The translations under genes were made by a program, and so were the position numbers. The notes beneath the pieces were generated by a model. The model did not search any database and was not told where the DNA came from. It saw only the letters and a program-made list of their open reading frames with translations. DNA of 5,752 nucleotides from Candidatus Stahliibacteriota bacterium (GTDB lineage Bacteria > Hydrothermota > Tepidihabitantia > SM23-42), in the NCBI GenBank assembly GCA_030613445.1, contig JAUWLY010000201.1:1-5752 (forward strand), written 5' to 3'. Shown here one piece after another: positions 1-5,752 of the stretch; the stretch's first letter is position 1, and the number at the start of each line of letters is the position of its first letter.

Positions 1-1
1 A

Positions 2-3000
2 ATAGATTTTTCCTATCCACAGGATCTACCGGTTATTACGAAAGTGGTCGATTGGCTGCCCTTGATCGAAACAGAAACTCCTTCGAGGATGAGCGTCAAT
101 TTTGAGGGTGCGTACTCTTTTTCTAACCTCAATACCAAGGATGAGGTTTTCCTTGATGATTTGGAGTCGTCGACCGTGATCAGCAAAGATATTTCTGTAG
201 CTAGTATCTCTTGGGGACTTTGTTCAAAGCCGATTGACAAGGATACTGCTAACTTTGTGCAGAACAGGATGATTTGGTATAACCCTAGTCATGAGGATAT
301 CCTCCAAGCCGATGACATATATGAGGATCCTCTGGATCCTAATGAAGTAGCTGATGTTCTGAAGATAATCTTTCACCCTGACCATGATTCGTCTTTTGGT
401 GGTTTGACCCAGTACATCTACAGTGAGAATTTCGAAGATATCGAGAACCTTGAATTAATAATAAAGGGTAAAGGCGGCGTCATCCATATTGATTTCGCAC
501 AGGAAATAAGTGAAGATCAATTGCGTCGGGATCAAAGCGGAGATTTAGTCGGTTATCAGACTTTTGACGATGAAGATAAGGACAACAACAATATTTGGAA
601 TCAGGGGACCGAAGATACTGGTTTGGATGGCGTATATGGCGATGATGATGATTATGTGCCGGATGCCGATGATGATGGGAATGATGACTACCAGATAAAT
701 GACTATACTGGTGGCATAAACGGTACTGAGGGTAACGCATTATGGGATACTGAAGACCTTGATCGCGATGGCAACCTAAACACAAAGAATCGATACTTCA
801 GTTATTCAGTAGATATTGATGACACGACTTCAACCAGGTATATAGGCAATGCTGGCTTGACTAATGGTTGGAAGATGTTCCGGGTGGCAATCAAGGATTC
901 ACTGGAAAGAGATACGTTATTCGGTCAACCAGATTGGCACGATATTAAATACGTTAGAATTTCGTTTGATGGATTTACCAGTACCGAGACCCTGATGATA
1001 TACAAATTGAGTGCCACGGGTAGCAGATGGAAGAATTACGGTGTTGTTGCCGACGATCCTCATCAAAAACCCCCTGAAGGAGAAGCTTTTACGCTTACAC
1101 CGGTTAATACTAAGACCCATTCTTACTACAAGTCACCATACGACGAAGAGTATGATCAGTTTGGGCAACCCAAAACTGAAGGAGGTCTTGAGTTAATGCT
1201 GGAAAATATCTTACCGGGTCGTAACTGCATTGCTCACCGTAGAACTGATAAAAACGAGGATTATCGTGCTTATGACACACTTACCTTTTACTTGTATGCG
1301 CATAATTCAAACCCGCTTATTTCAATGAGATTGGGCAGCGATAGCCTTAATTTCTATGAGTACACTAGTGAATACGAAAATGGTGAGTTGGGATTCAATA
1401 ATTACCGACTCTTCAAAATCTCCATGCAGAGCTTCATCAACCTGAAGCGCGATAGGGATCCAGATGCTGATACGATCAGTGATTCTACTTATACGGTTGT
1501 TGGTAACCCTTCATTGTCTAATAATAGGTATTTTGAAGTAAGAATCCGTAATCAGTATCTCACGCCACTGACCGATACGATCTGGTTCAATGATATAAAG
1601 TTGAAATCATCAAAATCAGAGGTTGGTAGGATCCTTCGTGGAAATGGATCGCTTACACTTGCCGACCTTGCATCCTTGAATTTCGCTTATGATGAGTCGA
1701 ATGGTCGGTTCAAAAGGTTATCTGAGTCCAAGGATATCTCAACAGCGAGTGCCAGTCAAGGTTACTCAGCAAGTGGGAATGTCTCGCTTGATAAATTCCT
1801 ACCTTCGGATTGGCACTTCAAGATACCGGTTGCTATGAGCTTTCGAAAGAACACCTTAGAACCGAGGTTCTCTTATTACTCTGATGATGTCGAGATTGAA
1901 GGGGAGGATCGAGAAGAACATAAGTCCAGGACCCTCATGCGTTCATATACAATAGGGTTTTCCAAGTCACAGTCAAAAAATTGGGCTATAAGAAATACAA
2001 TTGATCGGCTTACTTTTAACCATGATCGAACCCAGGTCTTTTCGCGGTCCGCTCTTAGCGCTGATACATCAGACATCAAGAATTTCAGGGGTTCTTACAC
2101 GCTCGCTCCGAAGTTGAGCTTTACAGTACTCAAGCAGAAATTCTTTCCTCTACCCAAGAATATTAGTTTCAACGCAATCTACTCGGATAATTCAGTGAAA
2201 TCATACCATCGCTCAAGCTTCATTGATTCTTTTGAGCAGTCAATTGGCGGTATACAGCATCGAAAAACTCTGACGCCGTCTTTCTCGGCAGCTTATTCAC
2301 CCCATTCTATTATCACCGCAAATTATGCATTTGAACAAACCCGCGATTCAGTTTCTGTCAGTAAAAGATATGGTGAAGAAGTGAGGAGAAACCAAAATTT
2401 CAATACTTCGTTTTCCCCAAATCTTAGGATCGTTACACCACGCTTCACTTTCAATTCATCTTATAGTGAAGACTTTCGTTTTGAGATCAGGCAGGATCAG
2501 GATTTGCGCAACGTGAACAATAGTGGGACTTATGGCGTTGACGGTGCTGTAAAAGTGGGCAGTATTGTGAAGCTATTTACAAGATTGAGAGATGAGACTA
2601 AGGATACACTCAATATTGTTGGTTCGCCAGGTTGGATTGCTAAAAAGGTCGAAAAATTAGCTGGTTATATCCGAAACGTACAATTCAATTACTCACGACA
2701 GCGAAGTTCTAGTTACCTTAATGTAAAAACACGCCCGGACATCGATTATCAATGGGGGTTGGTCGATTCAATACCTCCTGAAGATGTTGCCTTAGGTAGT
2801 TTCCCTGGTCGGGGGGTTATTGAAAACTATGGCTTATCGTCTGGGTTCAATTACACGTCTCTTCTCAGTGTTGATGGTGGATACAGCGGTTCTGTTAGCC
2901 GGACTTTTAATTATGGCGGTGGACAAACTAAAACCGATAATGTATCCTACCCTAACTTGCATATCCGCCTTATGAAAATTGAATCTCTGCCATTCTTAAA

Positions 3001-3568
3001 GAGATGGTGCCGTCATTCATCCATTATGACCAATTTCAATCAGACTTTTGAAGAACGTTACGATGTGGTTGCTGATTCAGCGCCTGATTTGGTCTCAGAT
3101 TCCAAGAGATTGGATTTATCTCCTGTGGCAAGTTGGCAAGCGAGTTGGATCAAGGGGATATCAACGACCTTGGAGATCAACTATTCAGAAACAAATAACC
3201 GGGATTATTATGCTGATACCATGGCCGTGGAGTCAAGAATTGTTACGCGTGGTGTTGCAACAAGTTTTGCCTATACTTTCAGTGCACCAAAGGGTATAAA
3301 TATACCGCTCCTCAAAGGGATAAAATTCTCCTCCAACCTGTCACTGAACTTGAATGTCAGTTACAACCGGACAACGAATTACTATATCGACCTAGAGGTG
3401 CCGGCGACCAGTACAAGTACCCTGAGTTCGACCCTCGGGTTGTCTTATAACTTTTCCTCCTCCATAACCGGCGGCGCAAATTTCGATTACTCGCAGAACG
3501 ATGATATGAACAGTTATCAGAATACAAGAAGGGTTGGGCTTAATATCTGGACTAACATAAATTTTTAG
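2..3568 (+). CDS. sprA: SprA/Sov-like T9SS outer-membrane translocon, 5' end outside window
   Basis: This is the C-terminal part (1188 visible residues) of a SprA-type protein, the very large beta-barrel through which type IX secretion substrates cross the outer membrane. The frame is open to the window edge, so the GTG at 44 is an internal Val and not a start. Bacteroidota SprA has over 2000 residues, so the N-terminal half probably lies upstream. Family landmarks by visible residue: LPLIETETPS (19-28, compare LPFI-T-PSS in SprA), FLDDLESS (50-57, compare YIDDFEGS), WYNP (92-95), ISED (169-172), an Asp-rich insert (about 189-261), KFLP (598-601), NTIDRLTF (665-672) and FFPLPKNISF (714-723). 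After about residue 540 the sequence alternates polar and aromatic residues, as in amphipathic barrel strands. It ends in Asn-Ile-Asn-Phe; a terminal Phe is the usual outer-membrane beta-signal recognised by BamA. The stop is 5 bp before the next gene. The family assignment rests on remembered motifs and is strong; divergence suggests a lineage outside classical Bacteroidota. Confidence 0.88.
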   Translation: MDFSYPQDLPVITKVVDWLPLIETETPSRMSVNFEGAYSFSNLNTKDEVFLDDLESSTVISKDISVASISWGLCSKPIDKDTANFVQNRMIWYNPSHEDILQADDIYEDPLDPNEVADVLKIIFHPDHDSSFGGLTQYIYSENFEDIENLELIIKGKGGVIHIDFAQEISEDQLRRDQSGDLVGYQTFDDEDKDNNNIWNQGTEDTGLDGVYGDDDDYVPDADDDGNDDYQINDYTGGINGTEGNALWDTEDLDRDGNLNTKNRYFSYSVDIDDTTSTRYIGNAGLTNGWKMFRVAIKDSLERDTLFGQPDWHDIKYVRISFDGFTSTETLMIYKLSATGSRWKNYGVVADDPHQKPPEGEAFTLTPVNTKTHSYYKSPYDEEYDQFGQPKTEGGLELMLENILPGRNCIAHRRTDKNEDYRAYDTLTFYLYAHNSNPLISMRLGSDSLNFYEYTSEYENGELGFNNYRLFKISMQSFINLKRDRDPDADTISDSTYTVVGNPSLSNNRYFEVRIRNQYLTPLTDTIWFNDIKLKSSKSEVGRILRGNGSLTLADLASLNFAYDESNGRFKRLSESKDISTASASQGYSASGNVSLDKFLPSDWHFKIPVAMSFRKNTLEPRFSYYSDDVEIEGEDREEHKSRTLMRSYTIGFSKSQSKNWAIRNTIDRLTFNHDRTQVFSRSALSADTSDIKNFRGSYTLAPKLSFTVLKQKFFPLPKNISFNAIYSDNSVKSYHRSSFIDSFEQSIGGIQHRKTLTPSFSAAYSPHSIITANYAFEQTRDSVSVSKRYGEEVRRNQNFNTSFSPNLRIVTPRFTFNSSYSEDFRFEIRQDQDLRNVNNSGTYGVDGAVKVGSIVKLFTRLRDETKDTLNIVGSPGWIAKKVEKLAGYIRNVQFNYSRQRSSSYLNVKTRPDIDYQWGLVDSIPPEDVALGSFPGRGVIENYGLSSGFNYTSLLSVDGGYSGSVSRTFNYGGGQTKTDNVSYPNLHIRLMKIESLPFLKRWCRHSSIMTNFNQTFEERYDVVADSAPDLVSDSKRLDLSPVASWQASWIKGISTTLEINYSETNNRDYYADTMAVESRIVTRGVATSFAYTFSAPKGINIPLLKGIKFSSNLSLNLNVSYNRTTNYYIDLEVPATSTSTLSSTLGLSYNFSSSITGGANFDYSQNDDMNSYQNTRRVGLNIWTNINF
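566..781 (+). other. Asp-rich insert of the SprA-like protein, possible calcium-binding loops
   Basis: Visible residues of about 189-261 are dominated by Asp, Asn and Gly. They include a DDEDKDNNN run, a GDDDDYVPDADDDGNDD run, and DLDRDGNLN just before the barrel sequence resumes. The D-x-D-x-D-G spacing resembles calcium-binding loops of EF-hand-like or thrombospondin type 3 repeats. SprA homologues carry an acidic insert here too, with a conserved Thr-Glu-Asp-hydrophobic-Asn/Asp element that matches DTEDLDRDG, so the insert is a family feature, perhaps enlarged. In the SprA structure such inserts face outward as the cap. Calcium binding is inference. Confidence 0.55.
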
Positions 3569-3573
3569 ACAAG

Positions 3574-4389
3574 ATGAATAAGAATGAGATATTTGGTTTA
3601 TTGTGTATAATCGTTAGTTTGGTGTCTTTATTCGCTCTACCAGAGATACTTTCTGCACGACCGCCATATGAGCACTTCACTGATTTTTGCCGCATTGGCG
3701 AACGGGCACCAGGGACTTCAGGCCATAAGAAAGCCGGCGATTATATCATTAACAAAATAAGTAACCCTCAAATCGATTCATTCTATACACGCGGTATATG
3801 GTTTTATAATATCTATAAGAAGTTCCCAGGTGGCAATCCAAGGATCGGGATTGCGGCACACTGGGATTCTGACATTGATTGCCCGGGTGCGAACGACGGA
3901 GGCTCAGGTGTTGCGGTATTGCTGAGTTTAATTGATACACTCAGTCTTAACTCGCCACCAATGGGTGTGGACATTATCTTTTTTGATGGTGAGGATGTCG
4001 ATAAAGCGGCTCTACTTGGCTCTAATCATTTTGCTTCGAAATGCGTTGATAATTATTCATTCATACTCGTTCTGGATATGATTGGAGATAAAGATCTGCA
4101 GATTTTTCAGGAGGGTCATTCAGTGCAATTCTTTCCCGGTCTGGTCGATTCTATTTGGCGTATCGGTATGGATGTTGCACCTATTGTTTTTATCCCGGCG
4201 ATTAAGTACTATATTATCGATGACCACTATTCTCTTATCAAGTATGGAATTAGGGCGATAAACATCATTGATTTTGATTACCCGTATTGGGATTCAAAAG
4301 ATGATACTTTTGACAAATGTAGTGAAGAAAGCCTGAATATCATGTATAGATTTCTCTTGAAAATTGTCTATCCGGAATACATCTATTGA
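3574..4389 (+). CDS. Exported M28-family metalloenzyme, glutaminyl-peptide cyclotransferase-like
   Basis: A 271-residue zinc hydrolase-fold protein of the M28 family, closest by motif to glutaminyl cyclases, which turn N-terminal Gln into pyroglutamate; an aminopeptidase role is the alternative. Residues 1-28 are a signal peptide (Lys3, hydrophobic stretch 6-22, likely cleavage after LSA28), so it should act in the periplasm or outside. The mature start, FTDFCRIGERAPGTSG (35-50), is the usual opening of this family. Active-site positions are His96 (AHWDSD), Asp108 (GANDGGSG), the acid pair Glu140-Asp141 (FFDGED), Asp168 (LDMIGD) and Asp216-Asp217-His218. The last zinc ligand, normally His in W-H-T/S, is Asp240 (YPYWDSKDDT). 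Asp141 also stands where many relatives have Glu. Length is normal for a bacterial member. The start is 5 bp after the sprA stop with no Shine-Dalgarno sequence, so translational coupling is plausible. Family is well supported; exact substrate and activity are uncertain because of Asp240. Confidence 0.82.
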   Translation: MNKNEIFGLLCIIVSLVSLFALPEILSARPPYEHFTDFCRIGERAPGTSGHKKAGDYIINKISNPQIDSFYTRGIWFYNIYKKFPGGNPRIGIAAHWDSDIDCPGANDGGSGVAVLLSLIDTLSLNSPPMGVDIIFFDGEDVDKAALLGSNHFASKCVDNYSFILVLDMIGDKDLQIFQEGHSVQFFPGLVDSIWRIGMDVAPIVFIPAIKYYIIDDHYSLIKYGIRAINIIDFDYPYWDSKDDTFDKCSEESLNIMYRFLLKIVYPEYIY

Positions 4390-4395
4390 AAAATA

Positions 4396-4426
4396 CCTAA
4401 ATGCCTAAAACACCTAAATACCTAAA
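4396..4426. repeat. Short intergenic array of four CCTAAA units
   Basis: CCTAAA occurs at 4396, 4404, 4413 and 4421, so the unit period is 8, 9 and 8 bp (consensus about CCTAAATA). It fills most of the 49-bp gap between the M28-like gene and the comEA-like gene. No inverted repeat or T-tract is present, so it is not a terminator. Its function is unknown; it could be a simple-sequence remnant or one copy of a dispersed intergenic repeat. Confidence 0.7.
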
Positions 4427-4438
4427 AATTATTTCATT

Positions 4439-4756
4439 ATGAGTAAGCGCGAAATATTGGTTTTGGCAATCCTCATCGCAGTTCTTATTGCATTGAATAT
4501 AGTAAACTATGCAAAGCGAGAGAGGCTAAAGGCAAATACCCTTGTTGTCGTTGAAGAGATCGCGGTAAAGATATCGATAAATACTGCCCAAACCGACGAA
4601 TTAGATGTCCTGCCCGGGATTGGCCCCGCCTTAGCCGATAGAATAGTGGTATACCGCAAAAAACATGGTCCATTCAAAACAGTAGAGGATATCAAAAAGG
4701 TCAAGGGTATTGGAAACAAGCTTCTTGAGAAAATGTTTCCATTTATAGAACTATGA
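4439..4756 (+). CDS. comEA: ComEA-family helix-hairpin-helix DNA-binding protein, membrane-anchored
   Basis: A 105-residue protein with an N-terminal membrane segment (about residues 5-23, after the MSKRE start and followed by the basic KRER), a linker (about 28-45), and a C-terminal ComEA-type helix-hairpin-helix domain (about 46-105). The domain opens with SINTAQTDELDVLPGIGP, the typical 'INTA...L..LPGIG' signature; the second hairpin is VKGIGNKLLEK (88-98), and between them is the conserved GPFKTVEDI (77-85). Such domains bind double-stranded DNA without sequence preference through the backbone. In competent bacteria ComEA sits in the periplasm or on the outer face of the inner membrane and pulls in incoming DNA. 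The length fits the short single-domain type. No other competence gene is visible, so a role in DNA uptake is inferred from family alone. The ATG has no Shine-Dalgarno sequence and an AT-rich leader. The basic residues after the hydrophobic segment and the lack of a good cleavage site favour an anchor over a cleaved signal. Confidence 0.87.
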   Translation: MSKREILVLAILIAVLIALNIVNYAKRERLKANTLVVVEEIAVKISINTAQTDELDVLPGIGPALADRIVVYRKKHGPFKTVEDIKKVKGIGNKLLEKMFPFIEL

Positions 4757-4776
4757 TCAATAGAGTATTTATTTAA

Positions 4777-4783
4777 AGGGAGG
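4777..4783 (+). promoter_or_regulatory. Strong Shine-Dalgarno site of the beta-helix gene
   Basis: AGGGAGG lies 4 bp before the ATG at 4788. This is a near-perfect anti-16S match and fixes the start; the same frame has a TAG at 4761 and no ATG, GTG or TTG in between. The two other visible starts, at 3574 and 4439, have nothing comparable. Confidence 0.8.
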
Positions 4784-4787
4784 AAGA

Positions 4788-5752
4788 ATGGTGTTGTTTT
4801 TATTGATACAGTTATTTAATATTGACCAGGGGAAACTCGATTGGGCAATGGAAACAATGAGGCCCCTATATCACAGCGTAGTTGAGAGTTATTCATCGAC
4901 ATATCATGGCGATTTCCGTGGGTTCAATCCATCACTACTGAAGCCAAGAAGTATTGAATTGGACTTTTTTCGTGACGATATTGTCGTCGGTGATGAGCCG
5001 GCTGAGACCTTATACATTGCCGGCTACTTTTACAACGATGGTAAGATAGTTGTCATAAATGATGGCGTTGTCATCGTGGATAATGCTGATTTCCATTTGG
5101 ATGGCAATATCATTCTGTGCGATCAAGGTCTTTTCACGGTTGATTCGAGCACCTTTACTATTGTTCAGCACTATATCTACGAGCATGTTATTATGATAAA
5201 TGATTCGGCGAGTTTCTCCATGATGAATTCAGAGACAGACTTTTCCGGTTACCAGATAAGTATCGGTATCCAGGGGTATGGCGATCTAGTCATGGCAAAT
5301 ATTGTGAACCATGATTGGATAACCGCGGTTGTGAGTGGTTTTGCCACTTCCTATCTGAATCACGTAGATCATATGGGAGAATGGCTCTTTATAAATGATT
5401 GCTTTGCACAGTTTCAACACGTTGATAATCTCATTACCTGGTTTTTCCTTGAAGATTCTTCGGTTGTTGACATATCATTCCCGGGCAATGACACAGTCTA
5501 TGGGTTTTATTTTGATTCGACCTTGAGTAATGTAAGCGGTATTGGTTATCATGTGGAAATCGACAGTTCAACCGATTGTCTGTGGGCAACTATACCATTG
5601 AAAGGCTCTGACGCTACGGTCCGTGATTCAGATTTGAGGGTTACTGGTCTCATGTTTGAGGGTATTGACAGTTTTGCCATTTCAGGTTTGGTTAATGGTC
5701 TGTTCTATGAGGATTATACCTTGCCCGTACCAGATAGAAACTATCATCTGAT
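4788..5752 (+). CDS. Putative secreted right-handed beta-helix protein, 3' end outside window
   Basis: An open frame of 321 codons that continues past the window end without a stop. I do not recognise a named gene. From about residue 85 the sequence runs in short strands of alternating hydrophobic residues with turns at Gly, Asn and Asp, for example KIVVINDGVVIVDNADFHLDG (86-106, interrupted here only by family-typical turns), then NIILCDQGLFTVDSSTF (107-123) and VIMINDSASFSMMNS (134-148). Rungs of about 20-25 residues like these are typical of parallel beta-helix (pectate-lyase-like) folds. A later segment (about 267-320) has PLKGSDATVRDSDL and a PVPDRNYHL element, which may be a second beta-rich section. 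The N-terminus, MVLFLLIQLFN, is hydrophobic but very short and has no basic residue, so secretion is likely but not certain. Beta-helix proteins of this kind are often surface adhesins or polysaccharide-acting proteins; no catalytic residues can be assigned. It could be a T9SS substrate, but a C-terminal sorting domain would lie outside the window. Confidence 0.7.
   Translation, partial: MVLFLLIQLFNIDQGKLDWAMETMRPLYHSVVESYSSTYHGDFRGFNPSLLKPRSIELDFFRDDIVVGDEPAETLYIAGYFYNDGKIVVINDGVVIVDNADFHLDGNIILCDQGLFTVDSSTFTIVQHYIYEHVIMINDSASFSMMNSETDFSGYQISIGIQGYGDLVMANIVNHDWITAVVSGFATSYLNHVDHMGEWLFINDCFAQFQHVDNLITWFFLEDSSVVDISFPGNDTVYGFYFDSTLSNVSGIGYHVEIDSSTDCLWATIPLKGSDATVRDSDLRVTGLMFEGIDSFAISGLVNGLFYEDYTLPVPDRNYHL

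Noticed and set aside
44..46. GTG as the start codon of the first gene
   Set aside because: The frame is open back to position 2 and encodes plausible SprA sequence (DFSYPQDLPVITK) before it; there is no ribosome binding site, and the family motif LPLIET begins only four residues later, deep inside a SprA protein.
293..332. Two perfect palindromes, GAGGATATCCTC (293-304) and GAGGATCCTC (323-332), 30 bp apart
   Set aside because: They lie inside coding sequence and arise from two similar codon strings (Glu-Asp-Ile-Leu and Glu-Asp-Pro-Leu); short even palindromes like these are expected by chance and no regulatory role is supported.
480..785. Minus-strand His-rich reading frame
   Set aside because: It is the antisense reading of the GAT-rich Asp codons (ATC/CAT gives His), has no ribosome binding site and lies wholly inside the sprA-like gene.
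3048..3299. Plus-strand 83-codon frame with several Trp residues
   Set aside because: It is an alternative frame within the conserved 3' barrel region of the sprA-like gene, with no start signal or recognisable domain.
4386..4420. Possible sigma-70 promoter (TTGAAA with TAAATA) before the comEA-like gene
   Set aside because: The spacing between the two hexamers is about 23 bp, well outside 16-18 bp, and no -10-like hexamer occurs at the right distance.
4396..4426. CRISPR or telomere-like array reading of the CCTAAA units
   Set aside because: The units are 8-9 bp with no spacers and only four copies, so this is not a CRISPR array; likeness to CCCTAAA telomere repeats is coincidental in a bacterial intergenic gap.
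4757..4787. Terminator between the comEA-like and beta-helix genes
   Set aside because: The gap is AT-rich but has no GC-rich hairpin or following T-tract.

Overview
The window is gene-dense. All four genes lie on the + strand with gaps of 5, 49 and 31 bp, and there is no visible terminator between them. The first and last genes run off the window edges. The layout suggests a single transcription unit or a tightly packed cluster.

The organism is most likely a diderm bacterium of the broad FCB (Fibrobacterota-Chlorobiota-Bacteroidota) sphere or an allied candidate phylum such as WOR-3. The main reason is that the first gene is a recognisable SprA/Sov-type outer-membrane translocon of the type IX secretion system (T9SS). 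Base composition is moderate to AT-leaning, and two of the three visible starts have no Shine-Dalgarno sequence, which also fits. The phylum assignment is inference.

Layout: (1) positions 2-3568, the C-terminal 1188 residues of a SprA-like giant beta-barrel, including an Asp-rich extracellular-type insert and a C-terminal Phe; (2) 3574-4389, an exported M28-family, glutaminyl-cyclase-like metalloenzyme in which the usual zinc-binding His of the Trp-His-Thr/Ser motif is Asp; (3) 4396-4426, a short intergenic array of four CCTAAA units; (4) 4439-4756, a small membrane-anchored helix-hairpin-helix protein of the ComEA family; (5) 4788-5752, the N-terminal 321 residues of a putative secreted right-handed beta-helix protein, with the only strong ribosome binding site in the window.

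All the products appear to act at or outside the inner membrane: an outer-membrane secretion channel, a periplasmic enzyme that may modify exported proteins, an envelope DNA-binding protein, and a possible exported surface protein. The most interesting link is between SprA and the glutaminyl-cyclase-like enzyme, because N-terminal pyroglutamate formation on exported proteins is a known Bacteroidota trait. That link is inferred from adjacency only. I did not find a clearly novel system.
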